15,593 bases of DNA. Origin: Streptococcus sp. (lineage in GTDB: Bacteria > Bacillota > Bacilli > Lactobacillales > Aerococcaceae). The notes beneath the pieces are model-generated. The model did no database searches. It had not been told where the DNA came from and was given only the letters and a program-made list of their open reading frames with translations. Made by a program: the position numbers and the translations under genes. Positions 1 through 5,894 of this stretch are shown in pieces. The stretch spans positions 1 through 15,593 of the forward strand of contig JABZYY010000024.1 in assembly GCA_015264885.1 (NCBI GenBank), written 5' to 3'. The number at the start of each line of letters is the position of its first letter. The stretch's first letter is position 1.

Positions 1-171
1 CAACAACAGAGTCTACTACAACAACAGAATCAACAACGACTACAGAGTCAACTCTACTGAAGCAACACAACTACTACTGAAGCAACAACAACAACTACTG
101 AAGCAACAACAACTACGACAGAAGAAACTACAATGGGTGATGCTAGTGTATTCCCATCTGATCATTTATAA
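1..171 (+). pseudogene. 3' end of a fourth Thr/Glu-tail surface protein paralogue, frameshifted
   Basis: This is the C-terminal end of a gene that begins before the window. It matches the tails of the three paralogues downstream: a Thr/Glu/Ala low-complexity repeat followed by a VFPSDHL end (stop at 169-171), like VVPTDHI, VAPTDRL and VSPTDHL in the others. The reading is not continuous. TTES-type repeats run in frame 3 up to about base 53, the text reads correctly for four codons in frame 2 (56-67), and from about 67 it continues in frame 1 to the stop. Two single-base losses within about 16 bases explain this. Frame 3 otherwise stops at 78-80 and the conserved end would be lost. It may be a true pseudogene, a slippage-prone variable gene, or a sequencing/assembly error in the repeat. 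The 5' part cannot be seen. Confidence 0.7.
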
Positions 172-186
172 TTCAATATGAAACGA

Positions 187-217
187 AACTGGTGAAGGAA
201 ACTTCGCCAGTTTTTTT
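187..217 (+). terminator. Rho-independent terminator of the first paralogue
   Basis: An 11-bp stem (187-197 with 202-212, one G-T pair) closes a GAAA tetraloop and runs into seven T residues (211-217). It lies 16 bases after the stop of the truncated first paralogue. Confidence 0.9.
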
Positions 218-279
218 GTTTGTTCCTAAAGACAGGGAAGAGTAACTTTGAAAAGTTTGTGAATTTACACGGGGATGAA

Positions 280-308
280 TTGTGTTTCGAGGAAAGTTAT
301 GTGATAAT
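280..308 (+). promoter_or_regulatory. Sigma-A promoter for the second paralogue
   Basis: TTGTGT (280-285), a 17-base spacer and GATAAT (303-308), with an extended -10 TGn at 300-302. The expected start of transcription is near 315, giving a leader of about 29 bases before the ATG at 344. Confidence 0.65.
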
Positions 309-343
309 GAAGGCATATTACTAAATAGGTGAGGAAGGTGTGT

Positions 344-976
344 ATGAAGAAAATAGCTTTACGACTAACAGCAATGATTATGTTGTTTGGGATTTTTGGA
401 TTCAATACAACTAGCATCGCTGAAGCAACACATCCAGATGTAATCACTGTTCAATATACTGATTTAACTCCACAACAGAAAGAAGCCATTCAAAACGGCG
501 AACCAAATTATGAATTGCTCGATGGAGAACGCATTATTCTAGTATATGATTACAATAAAGAAGCGTGTCAATTACCAAAAACAGGAACAAACTCTACGAT
601 GATTATGGTGAGTTTAGGAATCTTAGCGCTGACGGGTGCTGGGTATTTCCTAGTATCTAATAAAAACGGGAAGAAATTCATCTTAATCGTAGGATTAGTA
701 TTATCTGGAGTTGCAGCAAGCACAAGTTTAGTTTCTGCAGGGGCATCATTTGTGGAAGAAGATTGTACTATTTATATTGGTTATATTCGTGAAAATAGTA
801 CGACGACAACAACAGAAGCATCGACAACTGCGGAAGTAACTACAAGTGAAACAACTACAGAAGAACAGATAACAACGACGACAGAGACGACAACAGAAAC
901 GACAACAGAAACGACGACTACTGAAGAAACAACAACTGAACAAACGTATACGGTAGTACCAACTGATCATATTTAA
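344..976 (+). CDS. Two-helix surface protein with internal LPKTG and Thr/Glu-rich tail (paralogue A)
   Basis: Function unknown. The ATG at 344 is chosen over an in-frame GTG at 329 because AGGAAGG sits 5 bases before it and it gives a normal signal peptide. The 210-residue product has a signal peptide (1-28, ending IAEA), a short mature domain (29-74; DLTPQQKEAIQ and GEP are shared with paralogue C), Cys75, sortase motif LPKTG (77-81), a hydrophobic helix (about 85-104), basic loop NKNGKK, a second hydrophobic segment (112-133) ending LVSA, Cys141, the block YIGYIREN, and a Thr/Glu-rich tail (152-202) ending VVPTDHI. A sortase signal normally ends a protein; here about 100 residues follow the first helix. 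With KNGKK in the cytoplasm both ends would lie outside the membrane. Family knowledge says LPxTG is cut by sortase A; processing at LVSA and release of the tail are inference. Its own promoter precedes it; no strong terminator follows. Confidence 0.88.
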   Translation: MKKIALRLTAMIMLFGIFGFNTTSIAEATHPDVITVQYTDLTPQQKEAIQNGEPNYELLDGERIILVYDYNKEACQLPKTGTNSTMIMVSLGILALTGAGYFLVSNKNGKKFILIVGLVLSGVAASTSLVSAGASFVEEDCTIYIGYIRENSTTTTTEASTTAEVTTSETTTEEQITTTTETTTETTTETTTTEETTTEQTYTVVPTDHI

Positions 977-1053
977 GAGTCGTTAAAGTTGCGGAAGTTT
1001 TCGAAAATTTCCTCTTAAGTGACAAAAGTCGGGCTAAAATTCGAGCTACACTT

Positions 1054-1082
1054 TTGCAATCTAAAAATAGATACAGTAAAAT
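1054..1082 (+). promoter_or_regulatory. Sigma-A promoter for the third paralogue
   Basis: TTGCAA (1054-1059), 17 bases, TAAAAT (1077-1082). The -35 overlaps the right arm of a 7-base inverted repeat, CAAAAGT (1023-1029) and ACTTTTG (1050-1056), which could be an operator. Confidence 0.65.
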
Positions 1083-1116
1083 ATCTGTTATAAAAAAATA
1101 AGGGGGTATGGATTGT

Positions 1117-1830
1117 TTGAAAAAATCAATAAAATTAATTATAGCAACTTTAATCACTTTAACAATCGGTGTAACTGTATCTTCAACTGTTCAAGCAGCA
1201 ACAGTGCACTATGTGGATTATGACAAAACAACTGAAAACGTTAGAAAAGAAATTAAACAAGGGAAACCAACTGAGGCTGATTTGAAAGATGGCTCGCATG
1301 CGGTTTATGTATATAGAAAGAATAATACTTGTGGTGTATCGATTCCAAAGCGAGGTCCAGAATTACCAAATACTGGTACAGTAGCAAACACTGTTTCAGC
1401 AGTTTTTGCAGTCGTATTAGTAGCAGGTGGTTTGTACTTAGTGAAATCAAACAAGATGCGCAACATTGCTAAAACAGTTTTAGTACTTGGTGGGTTAGGA
1501 ACATTCTTTGCTTTCCAAGGAGAGGTTTTAGCAGCGGACAGCTCAATCTTAGGTCAAATCATTGAACAAATGAACCTAGACCCTGAGGAGATTGATTGTT
1601 ATGACTACGTTGGATTCTATATTTCAGAAGAAACAACGACAGCTGGTCCGACGACGACTGTTGTGACAACAGAAGCGACAACAACGACTGAAACGACAAC
1701 GGAAGAACCAACAACAACGACAGAAGCTACTACAACAACCCAAACTACAACGACGGAAGAGCCGACTACTCAAACAGCAGCAACAACTTCCACAGAAGCT
1801 TATACAGTGGCGCCAACGGATCGTTTATAG
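1117..1830 (+). CDS. Two-helix surface protein with internal LPNTG and Thr/Glu-rich tail (paralogue B)
   Basis: Function unknown. The TTG at 1117 is preferred: AGGGGG (1101-1106) is 10 bases before it, but only 1 base before the ATG at 1108, and it gives an MKKSIKLI start like the paralogues. The ATG (3 residues longer) remains possible. The product is 237 residues: signal peptide to about 27 (VQA), short domain with KEIKQGKP, Cys72, LPNTG (83-87), first helix (about 92-109), basic loop with KMR, second hydrophobic segment (118-134) followed by GEVLAA, a linker that is longer than in its relatives, Cys161 in DCYDYVGFY, Thr/Glu/Pro-rich tail (172-229) and the end VAPTDRL. It is the most divergent intact copy, yet all architectural marks are kept: exactly two cysteines outside the signal peptide, LPxTG between them, and the terminal motif. 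It has its own promoter and terminator. Confidence 0.87.
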   Translation: MKKSIKLIIATLITLTIGVTVSSTVQAATVHYVDYDKTTENVRKEIKQGKPTEADLKDGSHAVYVYRKNNTCGVSIPKRGPELPNTGTVANTVSAVFAVVLVAGGLYLVKSNKMRNIAKTVLVLGGLGTFFAFQGEVLAADSSILGQIIEQMNLDPEEIDCYDYVGFYISEETTTAGPTTTVVTTEATTTTETTTEEPTTTTEATTTTQTTTTEEPTTQTAATTSTEAYTVAPTDRL

Positions 1831-1838
1831 AAATCATC

Positions 1839-1871
1839 AAAGATCGAAGATTTATTCTTCGGTCTTTTTTT
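1839..1871 (+). terminator. Rho-independent terminator after paralogue B
   Basis: A 12-bp stem (1839-1850 with 1856-1867, one T-G pair) with loop TTTAT, followed by a T run to 1871. It begins 8 bases after the stop codon. Confidence 0.9.
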
Positions 1872-2020
1872 ATGTAGAAACATCGAAATAAGTACAAAAA
1901 ACATCGGATTACCACCGAACGAAAAACGGAAACATTTGGAAATAAACGTTCCTAAAAAGTTCCTTTTGAGGGAAAAAAGCTATAAATATGTTAAAAAGTA
2001 TATAAGAAGATGGAAAATGT

Positions 2021-2049
2021 TTGAAATTTCTTCAAATAAACATTATAAT
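2021..2049 (+). promoter_or_regulatory. Strong sigma-A promoter for paralogue C
   Basis: TTGAAA (2021-2026), exactly 17 bases, and consensus TATAAT (2044-2049). Transcription would start near 2056, about 10 bases before the AAGGAGGG ribosome site. This is the closest match to consensus in the array and suggests high basal expression. Confidence 0.8.
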
Positions 2050-2080
2050 TTAAACATAAAAATTAAGGAGGGAAAATCAG

Positions 2081-2845
2081 ATGAAAAACAAATGGTTAAA
2101 ACTATGTGCTGTAGTAATGATGTTGTTTACTTTTGTTGGAATGTCCGCTTCTAAAGTAGCGAATGCTGAGACTCCTGAAGTACAATCAGTGAATATTGCT
2201 GATTTAACAAAAGAACAACGTGAAGCAATTCAACCAGGAGAACCAACAGCGCCTGCACAAGCTGGCCAAGCGACATTATACGTTTATGAATTGGATAAAG
2301 GAAAATGCCCATTAGGCGACACTTTACCAAATACGGGGTCATCTTCGACAACAATTCTAGCGGTTTTTGGTATCGTAGCGTTATCAGGAGCAGCTTACTT
2401 TGTAGTATCAAATAAGAAAGCTAAGAAAACAATCTTAATGATTGGATTAGTAGCAGCGGGGACAGTGGCAGCAACAACTTCAGTTTCTGCAGCAACTCCA
2501 TATGAACAAAGTCTAATCGACATGAGTTGTTATCGATATGTAGGATATATTCGTGAAGATGTTTCAATGACTACTGAAGCAACAACGACTACTGAAGCAG
2601 CAACGACTACTGAAGCTACAACGACTACTGAAGCTACAACGACTACTGAAGCTACAACGACTACTGAAGCTGCGGCAAATGAAGAAGTGGTTACACCAGA
2701 AGAAGCTACAATAACTGTTGAAACAACAACGACTGAGACAACTACAACAACGACTACTGAATCAACAACTGCTGAACCAACAACAGAAACAGCAGCGACT
2801 CAATCCGTTGAGCCAATTACAGTATCACCAACAGACCACTTATAA
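2081..2845 (+). CDS. Two-helix surface protein with internal LPNTG and Thr/Glu/Ala-rich tail (paralogue C)
   Basis: Function unknown. The ATG at 2081 follows AAGGAGGG by 8 bases. The 254-residue product has a signal peptide (1-29, KVANA), a short domain (ADLTKEQREAIQ, GEP, LYVYE), Cys76, LPNTG (82-86), first helix (about 91-109), basic loop NKKAKK, second hydrophobic segment (117-134) ending SVSA, Cys150 in SCYRYVGYI, then a long tail (161-246). The tail contains five tandem TTTEAx units encoded by an 18-base repeat and ends VSPTDHL. Loop, second helix and end resemble paralogue A closely, so A and C are nearest relatives. Besides Cys9 in the signal peptide, only the two conserved cysteines are present. 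Wall anchoring by sortase is predicted from the LPxTG; the fate of the part after it is unknown. The many Thr residues could carry O-linked sugars; nothing here proves it. Confidence 0.9.
   Translation: MKNKWLKLCAVVMMLFTFVGMSASKVANAETPEVQSVNIADLTKEQREAIQPGEPTAPAQAGQATLYVYELDKGKCPLGDTLPNTGSSSTTILAVFGIVALSGAAYFVVSNKKAKKTILMIGLVAAGTVAATTSVSAATPYEQSLIDMSCYRYVGYIREDVSMTTEATTTTEAATTTEATTTTEATTTTEATTTTEAAANEEVVTPEEATITVETTTTETTTTTTTESTTAEPTTETAATQSVEPITVSPTDHL
2585..2674 (+). repeat. Five tandem 18-base repeats in the tail of paralogue C
   Basis: The unit ACGACTACTGAAGCTACA occurs at 2585, 2603, 2621, 2639 and 2657; the three middle copies are identical and the outer two differ at one to three bases. 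Each encodes TTTEA(T/A). The unit is a multiple of three, so copy-number change would alter tail length without breaking the frame. Confidence 0.95.
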
Positions 2846-2861
2846 ACTAAGAGGGAATATG

Positions 2862-2896
2862 AAGACTGATAAAGGTTACTTTATCAGTCTTTTTTT
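2862..2896 (+). terminator. Rho-independent terminator closing the surface-protein array
   Basis: A 12-bp perfect stem (2862-2873 with 2880-2891), loop GGTTAC, then T residues to 2896. Confidence 0.93.
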
Positions 2897-2931
2897 GCTT
2901 AAGACTCTTTTAACATTTCGGCCTAGGCTCT

Positions 2932-2960
2932 TTCTCTTTATATTTGTTCTATGCTATAAT
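2932..2960 (+). promoter_or_regulatory. Promoter for map-galE
   Basis: Consensus TATAAT (2955-2960) with extended -10 TGC (2952-2954). The -35 is poor (TTCTCT at 2932-2937 with a 17-base spacer), as is common when the -10 is extended. Confidence 0.65.
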
Positions 2961-2992
2961 GACGGGGAGACTAGAAAGGATGAGTTTATTTC

Positions 2993-3766
2993 ATGATTAC
3001 ATTAAAATCAAAACGCGAAATTGACGCAATGGAAGAATCAGGTGCGCTGTTAGCATCCATTCACGTGCAACTTCGTGATTTTATTAAACCGGGTGTCACT
3101 ACTTGGGACATCGATCAATTTGTACAAAAGAAAATCGAAGAAGCGGGGGGTTCAGCACCGCAAATTGGATACGAGGGATATAAATACGCAACTTGCGAAA
3201 GTATTAATGATGAAATCTGTCACGGGTTCCCACGTCGTAAACCGTTAAAATCAGGAGATTTGGTAAAAGTGGATTTCTGTGTGGAACTTAAAGGCGCTTT
3301 ATCAGACTCTTGCTGGAGCTATATTGTTGGAGAAAGTACTCCAGAAATTGACCATTTATATGAAGTAACAAAGAAAGCTTTATATTTAGGGATTCAACAA
3401 GCAAAAGTTGGCAATCGTATTGGGGACATCGGTCATGCGATTCAAACTTATGTTGAGAGTGAAGGATTATCGGTTGTTCGTGACTTTATCGGACATGGAA
3501 TTGGACCAACGATTCACGAGAGCCCAGCCGTTCCTCACTACGGCGAACCTGGAAAAGGCCTTCGCTTGAAAGAGGGAATGGTCATCACCATTGAACCGAT
3601 GGTAAATACAGGTACTTGGAAAGCGGAAATGGAAAGTAATGGTTGGACAGCTCATACATTAGATGGTGGACTAAGCTGTCAATTTGAACATACATTAGCT
3701 ATTACAAAAGATGGTCCACGTATTTTAACATTACAAAAAGATCACGCGGCAGACGTGTTGAACTAA
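2993..3766 (+). CDS. map: Type I methionine aminopeptidase
   Basis: It removes the N-terminal methionine from new proteins in the cytoplasm. The 257 residues have the full pita-bread fold signature of the type I family. The five metal ligands are visible: Asp94 (KVDFC), Asp105 (LSDSCW), His168 (FIGHGIG), Glu201 (TIEPM) and Glu232 (QFEHT). His77 in [11 protein letters not shown] is the conserved substrate-binding histidine. There is no N-terminal zinc-finger extension, and the length fits bacterial enzymes. The ATG is preceded by AAAGGATG about 11 bases upstream, a rather wide spacing. The stop is 14 bases before galE, so the two are probably on one transcript, although they share no pathway. 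Confidence 0.97.
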   Translation: MITLKSKREIDAMEESGALLASIHVQLRDFIKPGVTTWDIDQFVQKKIEEAGGSAPQIGYEGYKYATCESINDEICHGFPRRKPLKSGDLVKVDFCVELKGALSDSCWSYIVGESTPEIDHLYEVTKKALYLGIQQAKVGNRIGDIGHAIQTYVESEGLSVVRDFIGHGIGPTIHESPAVPHYGEPGKGLRLKEGMVITIEPMVNTGTWKAEMESNGWTAHTLDGGLSCQFEHTLAITKDGPRILTLQKDHAADVLN

Positions 3767-3780
3767 GGGAGGAAGCAAAA

Positions 3781-4788
3781 ATGGCAATTTTAGTAACAGG
3801 TGGAGCAGGGTATATCGGTTCTCATACAGTTATCGAATTAGATAAAGCTGGGTTTGAGGTTGTTATCGTTGACAACTTTTCTAACAGTTCTCCTGAAGTA
3901 TTGAACCGTTTAAAAACAATCACAGGAAAAGATTTCCCTCTATATGAAGGAGATATTCTTGATCGTGATTTCTTAGTAACGGTTTTTGAAAAAGAAAATA
4001 TCGATTCAGTGATTCATTTCGCAGGTTTCAAGGCTGTGGGAGAGTCTGTTGAAAAACCTCTAGAATACTACCACAACAATATTACAGGAACATTAGTGTT
4101 ATTAGACGTAATGCGTCAATTTAATGTAAAAGATATCGTATTCAGTTCAAGTGCAACAGTATACGGTATGAATAATGTCGTTCCTTTTAAAGAAGAAATG
4201 CCAACAAGCGCTACAAACCCTTATGGTTATACAAAAGTAATGCTTGAACAAATCTTGAATGACGTTGCTTTCTCAGATAGCGACTGGTCAGTCACAAACC
4301 TACGTTACTTCAACCCAATCGGAGCGCATGAAAGTGGTTTAATTGGAGAAGCGCCAAATGGCATTCCAAATAACTTAATGCCATATATCACTCAAGTAGC
4401 TGTTGGTAAACGTGAATTCTTAAGTGTGTTTGGAGACGACTATGATACACATGATGGTACTGGTGTGCGTGACTACATCCACGTTGTTGACTTAGCTCGT
4501 GGGCACGTGCTTGCGGTTAAAAACAACGCCGCTCAAAAAGGTGCAAAAGTCTTTAACTTAGGAACTGGTATTGGATATAGTGTATTAGATTTAGTGAAAG
4601 CATTTATCTCAGAAAACGGAGTGGATATTCCTTATAAAATTGCACCTCGTCGTGCAGGGGATATCGCAACTTGTTATGCGGATGCTTCTAAAGCAAAAGA
4701 AGTGCTAGGATGGGTAGCAGAAAAGAATTTAAACGATATGGTTCGCGACTCATGGAACTGGCAAAAGAAAAATCCAGAGGGCTATTAG
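3781..4788 (+). CDS. galE: UDP-glucose 4-epimerase
   Basis: It interconverts UDP-glucose and UDP-galactose with bound NAD+, serving the Leloir pathway and supplying galactose for surface polysaccharide. The 335 residues are the usual length for this short-chain dehydrogenase-like family. TGGAGYIGS (6-14) is the NAD-binding glycine loop, DNFSNS (31-36) follows the second strand, SSSATVYG (122-129) holds the catalytic Ser/Thr, and Tyr148 and Lys152 (YGYTK) form the YxxxK pair. A GGGAGG site lies 9 bases before the ATG. No other gal genes are adjacent; it is the second gene after map. The last codons (NPEGY, stop TAG at 4786-4788) double as one arm of a long inverted repeat described separately, so transcript folding here may affect termination. 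Confidence 0.96.
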   Translation: MAILVTGGAGYIGSHTVIELDKAGFEVVIVDNFSNSSPEVLNRLKTITGKDFPLYEGDILDRDFLVTVFEKENIDSVIHFAGFKAVGESVEKPLEYYHNNITGTLVLLDVMRQFNVKDIVFSSSATVYGMNNVVPFKEEMPTSATNPYGYTKVMLEQILNDVAFSDSDWSVTNLRYFNPIGAHESGLIGEAPNGIPNNLMPYITQVAVGKREFLSVFGDDYDTHDGTGVRDYIHVVDLARGHVLAVKNNAAQKGAKVFNLGTGIGYSVLDLVKAFISENGVDIPYKIAPRRAGDIATCYADASKAKEVLGWVAEKNLNDMVRDSWNWQKKNPEGY

Positions 4789-5018
4789 AAATACTTTTTA
4801 ATACCGCTGAAAAAAGAATTAAAAGAACTCCTTTGGAGTTGTTATTATGGCAGAAATGGTAGGATACCAGCTTGAGCCTAAGGTCTCAAGCTTACCAAGC
4901 TTCAAAGGGAGAGTAGCGAGTAATCGCAACTCTCCCTAATTCACATTGGTTATGATTCCCTACCATTGCCATAATAACTCCAAGGAGTTCTTTTTTGCGT
5001 ATTTCTAATAACCCTCTG
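4775..5018 (+). repeat. Palindromic element, copy 1 (nested hairpins; outer arm inside galE)
   Basis: A large imperfect palindrome. The outermost arms are 4775-4794 (end of galE) and 4999-5018, 19 of 20 bases complementary. Next are 4821-4831 with 4984-4994, then a bulged stem 4835-4863 with 4959-4981. Inside are two hairpins: A, an 8-bp stem (4869-4876 with 4885-4892), and B, GGGAGAGT (4907-4914) with ACTCTCCC (4929-4936), continued after an A-A mismatch by GCGA/TCGC and a GTAA loop. ACCAA (4894-4898) can also pair with TTGGT (4946-4950) around hairpin B. The 3' edge runs into six T residues (4991-4996), so it may act as a galE terminator. No open reading frame is present. Structured RNA or a small mobile palindromic repeat are both possible; I do not recognise a named family. 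Confidence 0.85.
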
Positions 5019-5049
5019 TGGTGGGGAGAGGAATGGTGCTAAGACTTTG

Positions 5050-5206
5050 CTGGAGTTGTTATTGTGGCAAGAATAGTAGGATACCGGCTTGAGCCTGAGG
5101 TCTCAAGCCTACCAAGCTTCAAAGGGAGAGTAGCGAATAAATCGCAACTCTCCCTAATTCACATTGGTTATGATTTCCTACTATTGCCACAATAACCCCG
5201 AGGAGT
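5050..5206 (+). repeat. Palindromic element, copy 2
   Basis: A second direct copy of the core about 217 bases downstream. The stem is 5052-5080 with 5177-5198 (bulged). Hairpin A is 5086-5093 with 5102-5109; hairpin B is 5124-5131 with 5147-5154. Single-stranded segments between hairpins are nearly identical to copy 1 (for example ACCAAGCTTCAAA). Where stems differ from copy 1 the changes compensate: A-T to G-C at 4847/4972 versus 5064/5190, G-C to A-T at 4858/4964 versus 5075/5182, and A-T to G-C at 4869/4892 versus 5086/5109. This indicates selection on base pairing, or recent inversion-symmetric evolution. Confidence 0.85.
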
Positions 5207-5228
5207 TTTATTTGATTTGCACTATTTT

Positions 5229-5303
5229 TCTAGTAACCTTCTGTGGAGAGAAGGGAAATAGTGCTGAAAAAACTTTGGAGTTCTAATAACCTTCTATAGA
5301 GGG
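5229..5303 (+). repeat. Degenerate repeat remnants after palindromic copy 2
   Basis: CTAGTAACCTTCTGTGG (from 5230) and CTAATAACCTTCTATAG (from 5283) echo CTAATAACCCTCTGTGG (from 5005), the right outer arm of copy 1. Between them, AATAGTGCTGAAAAAACTTTGGAGTT resembles, in pieces, the left flank of copy 2 (AATGGTGCTAAGA, then CTTTGCTGGAGTT). The 5283 remnant looks like an element with its palindromic core deleted. Nothing coding is seen. Confidence 0.6.
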
Positions 5304-5310
5304 AAAAAGA

Positions 5311-5344
5311 AACAGCTATTACGAATTCGATCGTAATAGCTGTT
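5311..5344. terminator. Bidirectional terminator between the repeat region and the B6 transporter gene
   Basis: A 14-bp perfect stem (5311-5324 with 5331-5344) and loop ATTCGA. It has an A-rich left flank (5304-5310) and a T-rich right flank, so it can stop the minus-strand pdxK operon, whose last gene ends at 5349, and plus-strand transcription as well. Confidence 0.88.
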
Positions 5345-5348
5345 TTGT

Positions 5349-5894
5349 TTATCTTCTTACACGTTTTAAGGCTTCTTTGAAGAGTGGGTAAACGATTGGA
5401 ACTGCAACTACTGTGAAGATAGCTGATCCAAACGTTCCTGTAATTTTATTGATGGCTTGAATGAATGCTGGTGTTAATGCAAGGCCGCCGACAATCATCC
5501 CTCGTAAGAATGTGTATTTAATGATATTGACGATGATTTTTACAATAGCAGCAACAACACCGACTGTGATAATATTAGAGGTTTTGTCATCTTTATCCAT
5601 TGCTTTCTCGTATACAAGATGGATCACATAGCAGACGATTAATGACTCAAGAACAGTTTGCCAAGCAACATCGGCGTAATTGTTAAGGATGTCGAAAAGC
5701 CCAAGACCGATTGAAGCGGCGATTGCTCCTTGTTTTGTTCCGAAAAGTAAGCATCCAATTACTACAAGCGCGTTTCCAAAGTGAACGAACTGTGTTGTGA
5801 ATGGCATTGGGATTCTAAAGACGCTAACTCCCAAATAAATTAAAGCTGCGAATAAGCTTGTTTGAACTAAATCTCTTAAATCTGTATTTTTCAT
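5349..5894 (-). CDS. ECF transporter S-component, probable vitamin B6 uptake
   Basis: A 181-residue integral membrane protein with about six hydrophobic segments (near 10-27, 40-53, 55-71, 79-96, 108-128, 150-172). The N-terminal pattern TSLFAALIYLG, then FVHFGNALVVIGCLLFG and GAIAASIGLGLFDIL, is typical of substrate-binding S-components. The alanine-rich first helix is the part known to dock on EcfT. No EcfA or EcfT gene is nearby, so it would use a shared energising module (group II ECF system). Its ATG overlaps the TGA of pdxK (ATGA, 5894-5891), with GAGGTG upstream on the minus strand, meaning translational coupling. Coupling to a pyridoxal kinase and divergence from a PdxR-like regulator point to pyridoxine, pyridoxal or pyridoxamine as substrate; that part is inference, and HMP or another vitamin cannot be excluded from sequence alone. 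Confidence 0.85.
   Translation of the reverse strand: MKNTDLRDLVQTSLFAALIYLGVSVFRIPMPFTTQFVHFGNALVVIGCLLFGTKQGAIAASIGLGLFDILNNYADVAWQTVLESLIVCYVIHLVYEKAMDKDDKTSNIITVGVVAAIVKIIVNIIKYTFLRGMIVGGLALTPAFIQAINKITGTFGSAIFTVVAVPIVYPLFKEALKRVRR

Noticed and set aside
746..970. Minus-strand Cys/Arg-rich open frame opposite the Thr/Glu tail of paralogue A
   Set aside because: It is the complement of an ACA/GAA repeat and has no ribosome site or protein-like pattern; a shadow of the tail.
977..1020. Rho-independent terminator after paralogue A
   Set aside because: There are inverted repeats (TTAAGAG at 973-979 with CTCTTAA at 1012-1018, and GGAAGTTTT/AAAATTTCC) but no T run and almost no loop in the inner one, so termination is not supported.
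1936..2154. Plus-strand 72-codon open frame before paralogue C
   Set aside because: It spans the promoter and ribosome site of paralogue C and overlaps its signal peptide in another frame; Lys/Tyr-rich AT-driven sequence.
2585..2674. CRISPR-like array
   Set aside because: The 18-base units are contiguous with no spacers and encode TTTEA repeats in frame.
4907..4936. Tetrahydrofolate or other known riboswitch, suggested by GGGAGAGTAGCG
   Set aside because: Only the first few bases resemble the THF aptamer; the rest folds as a simple hairpin and the element lies downstream of galE, not in front of a folate gene.
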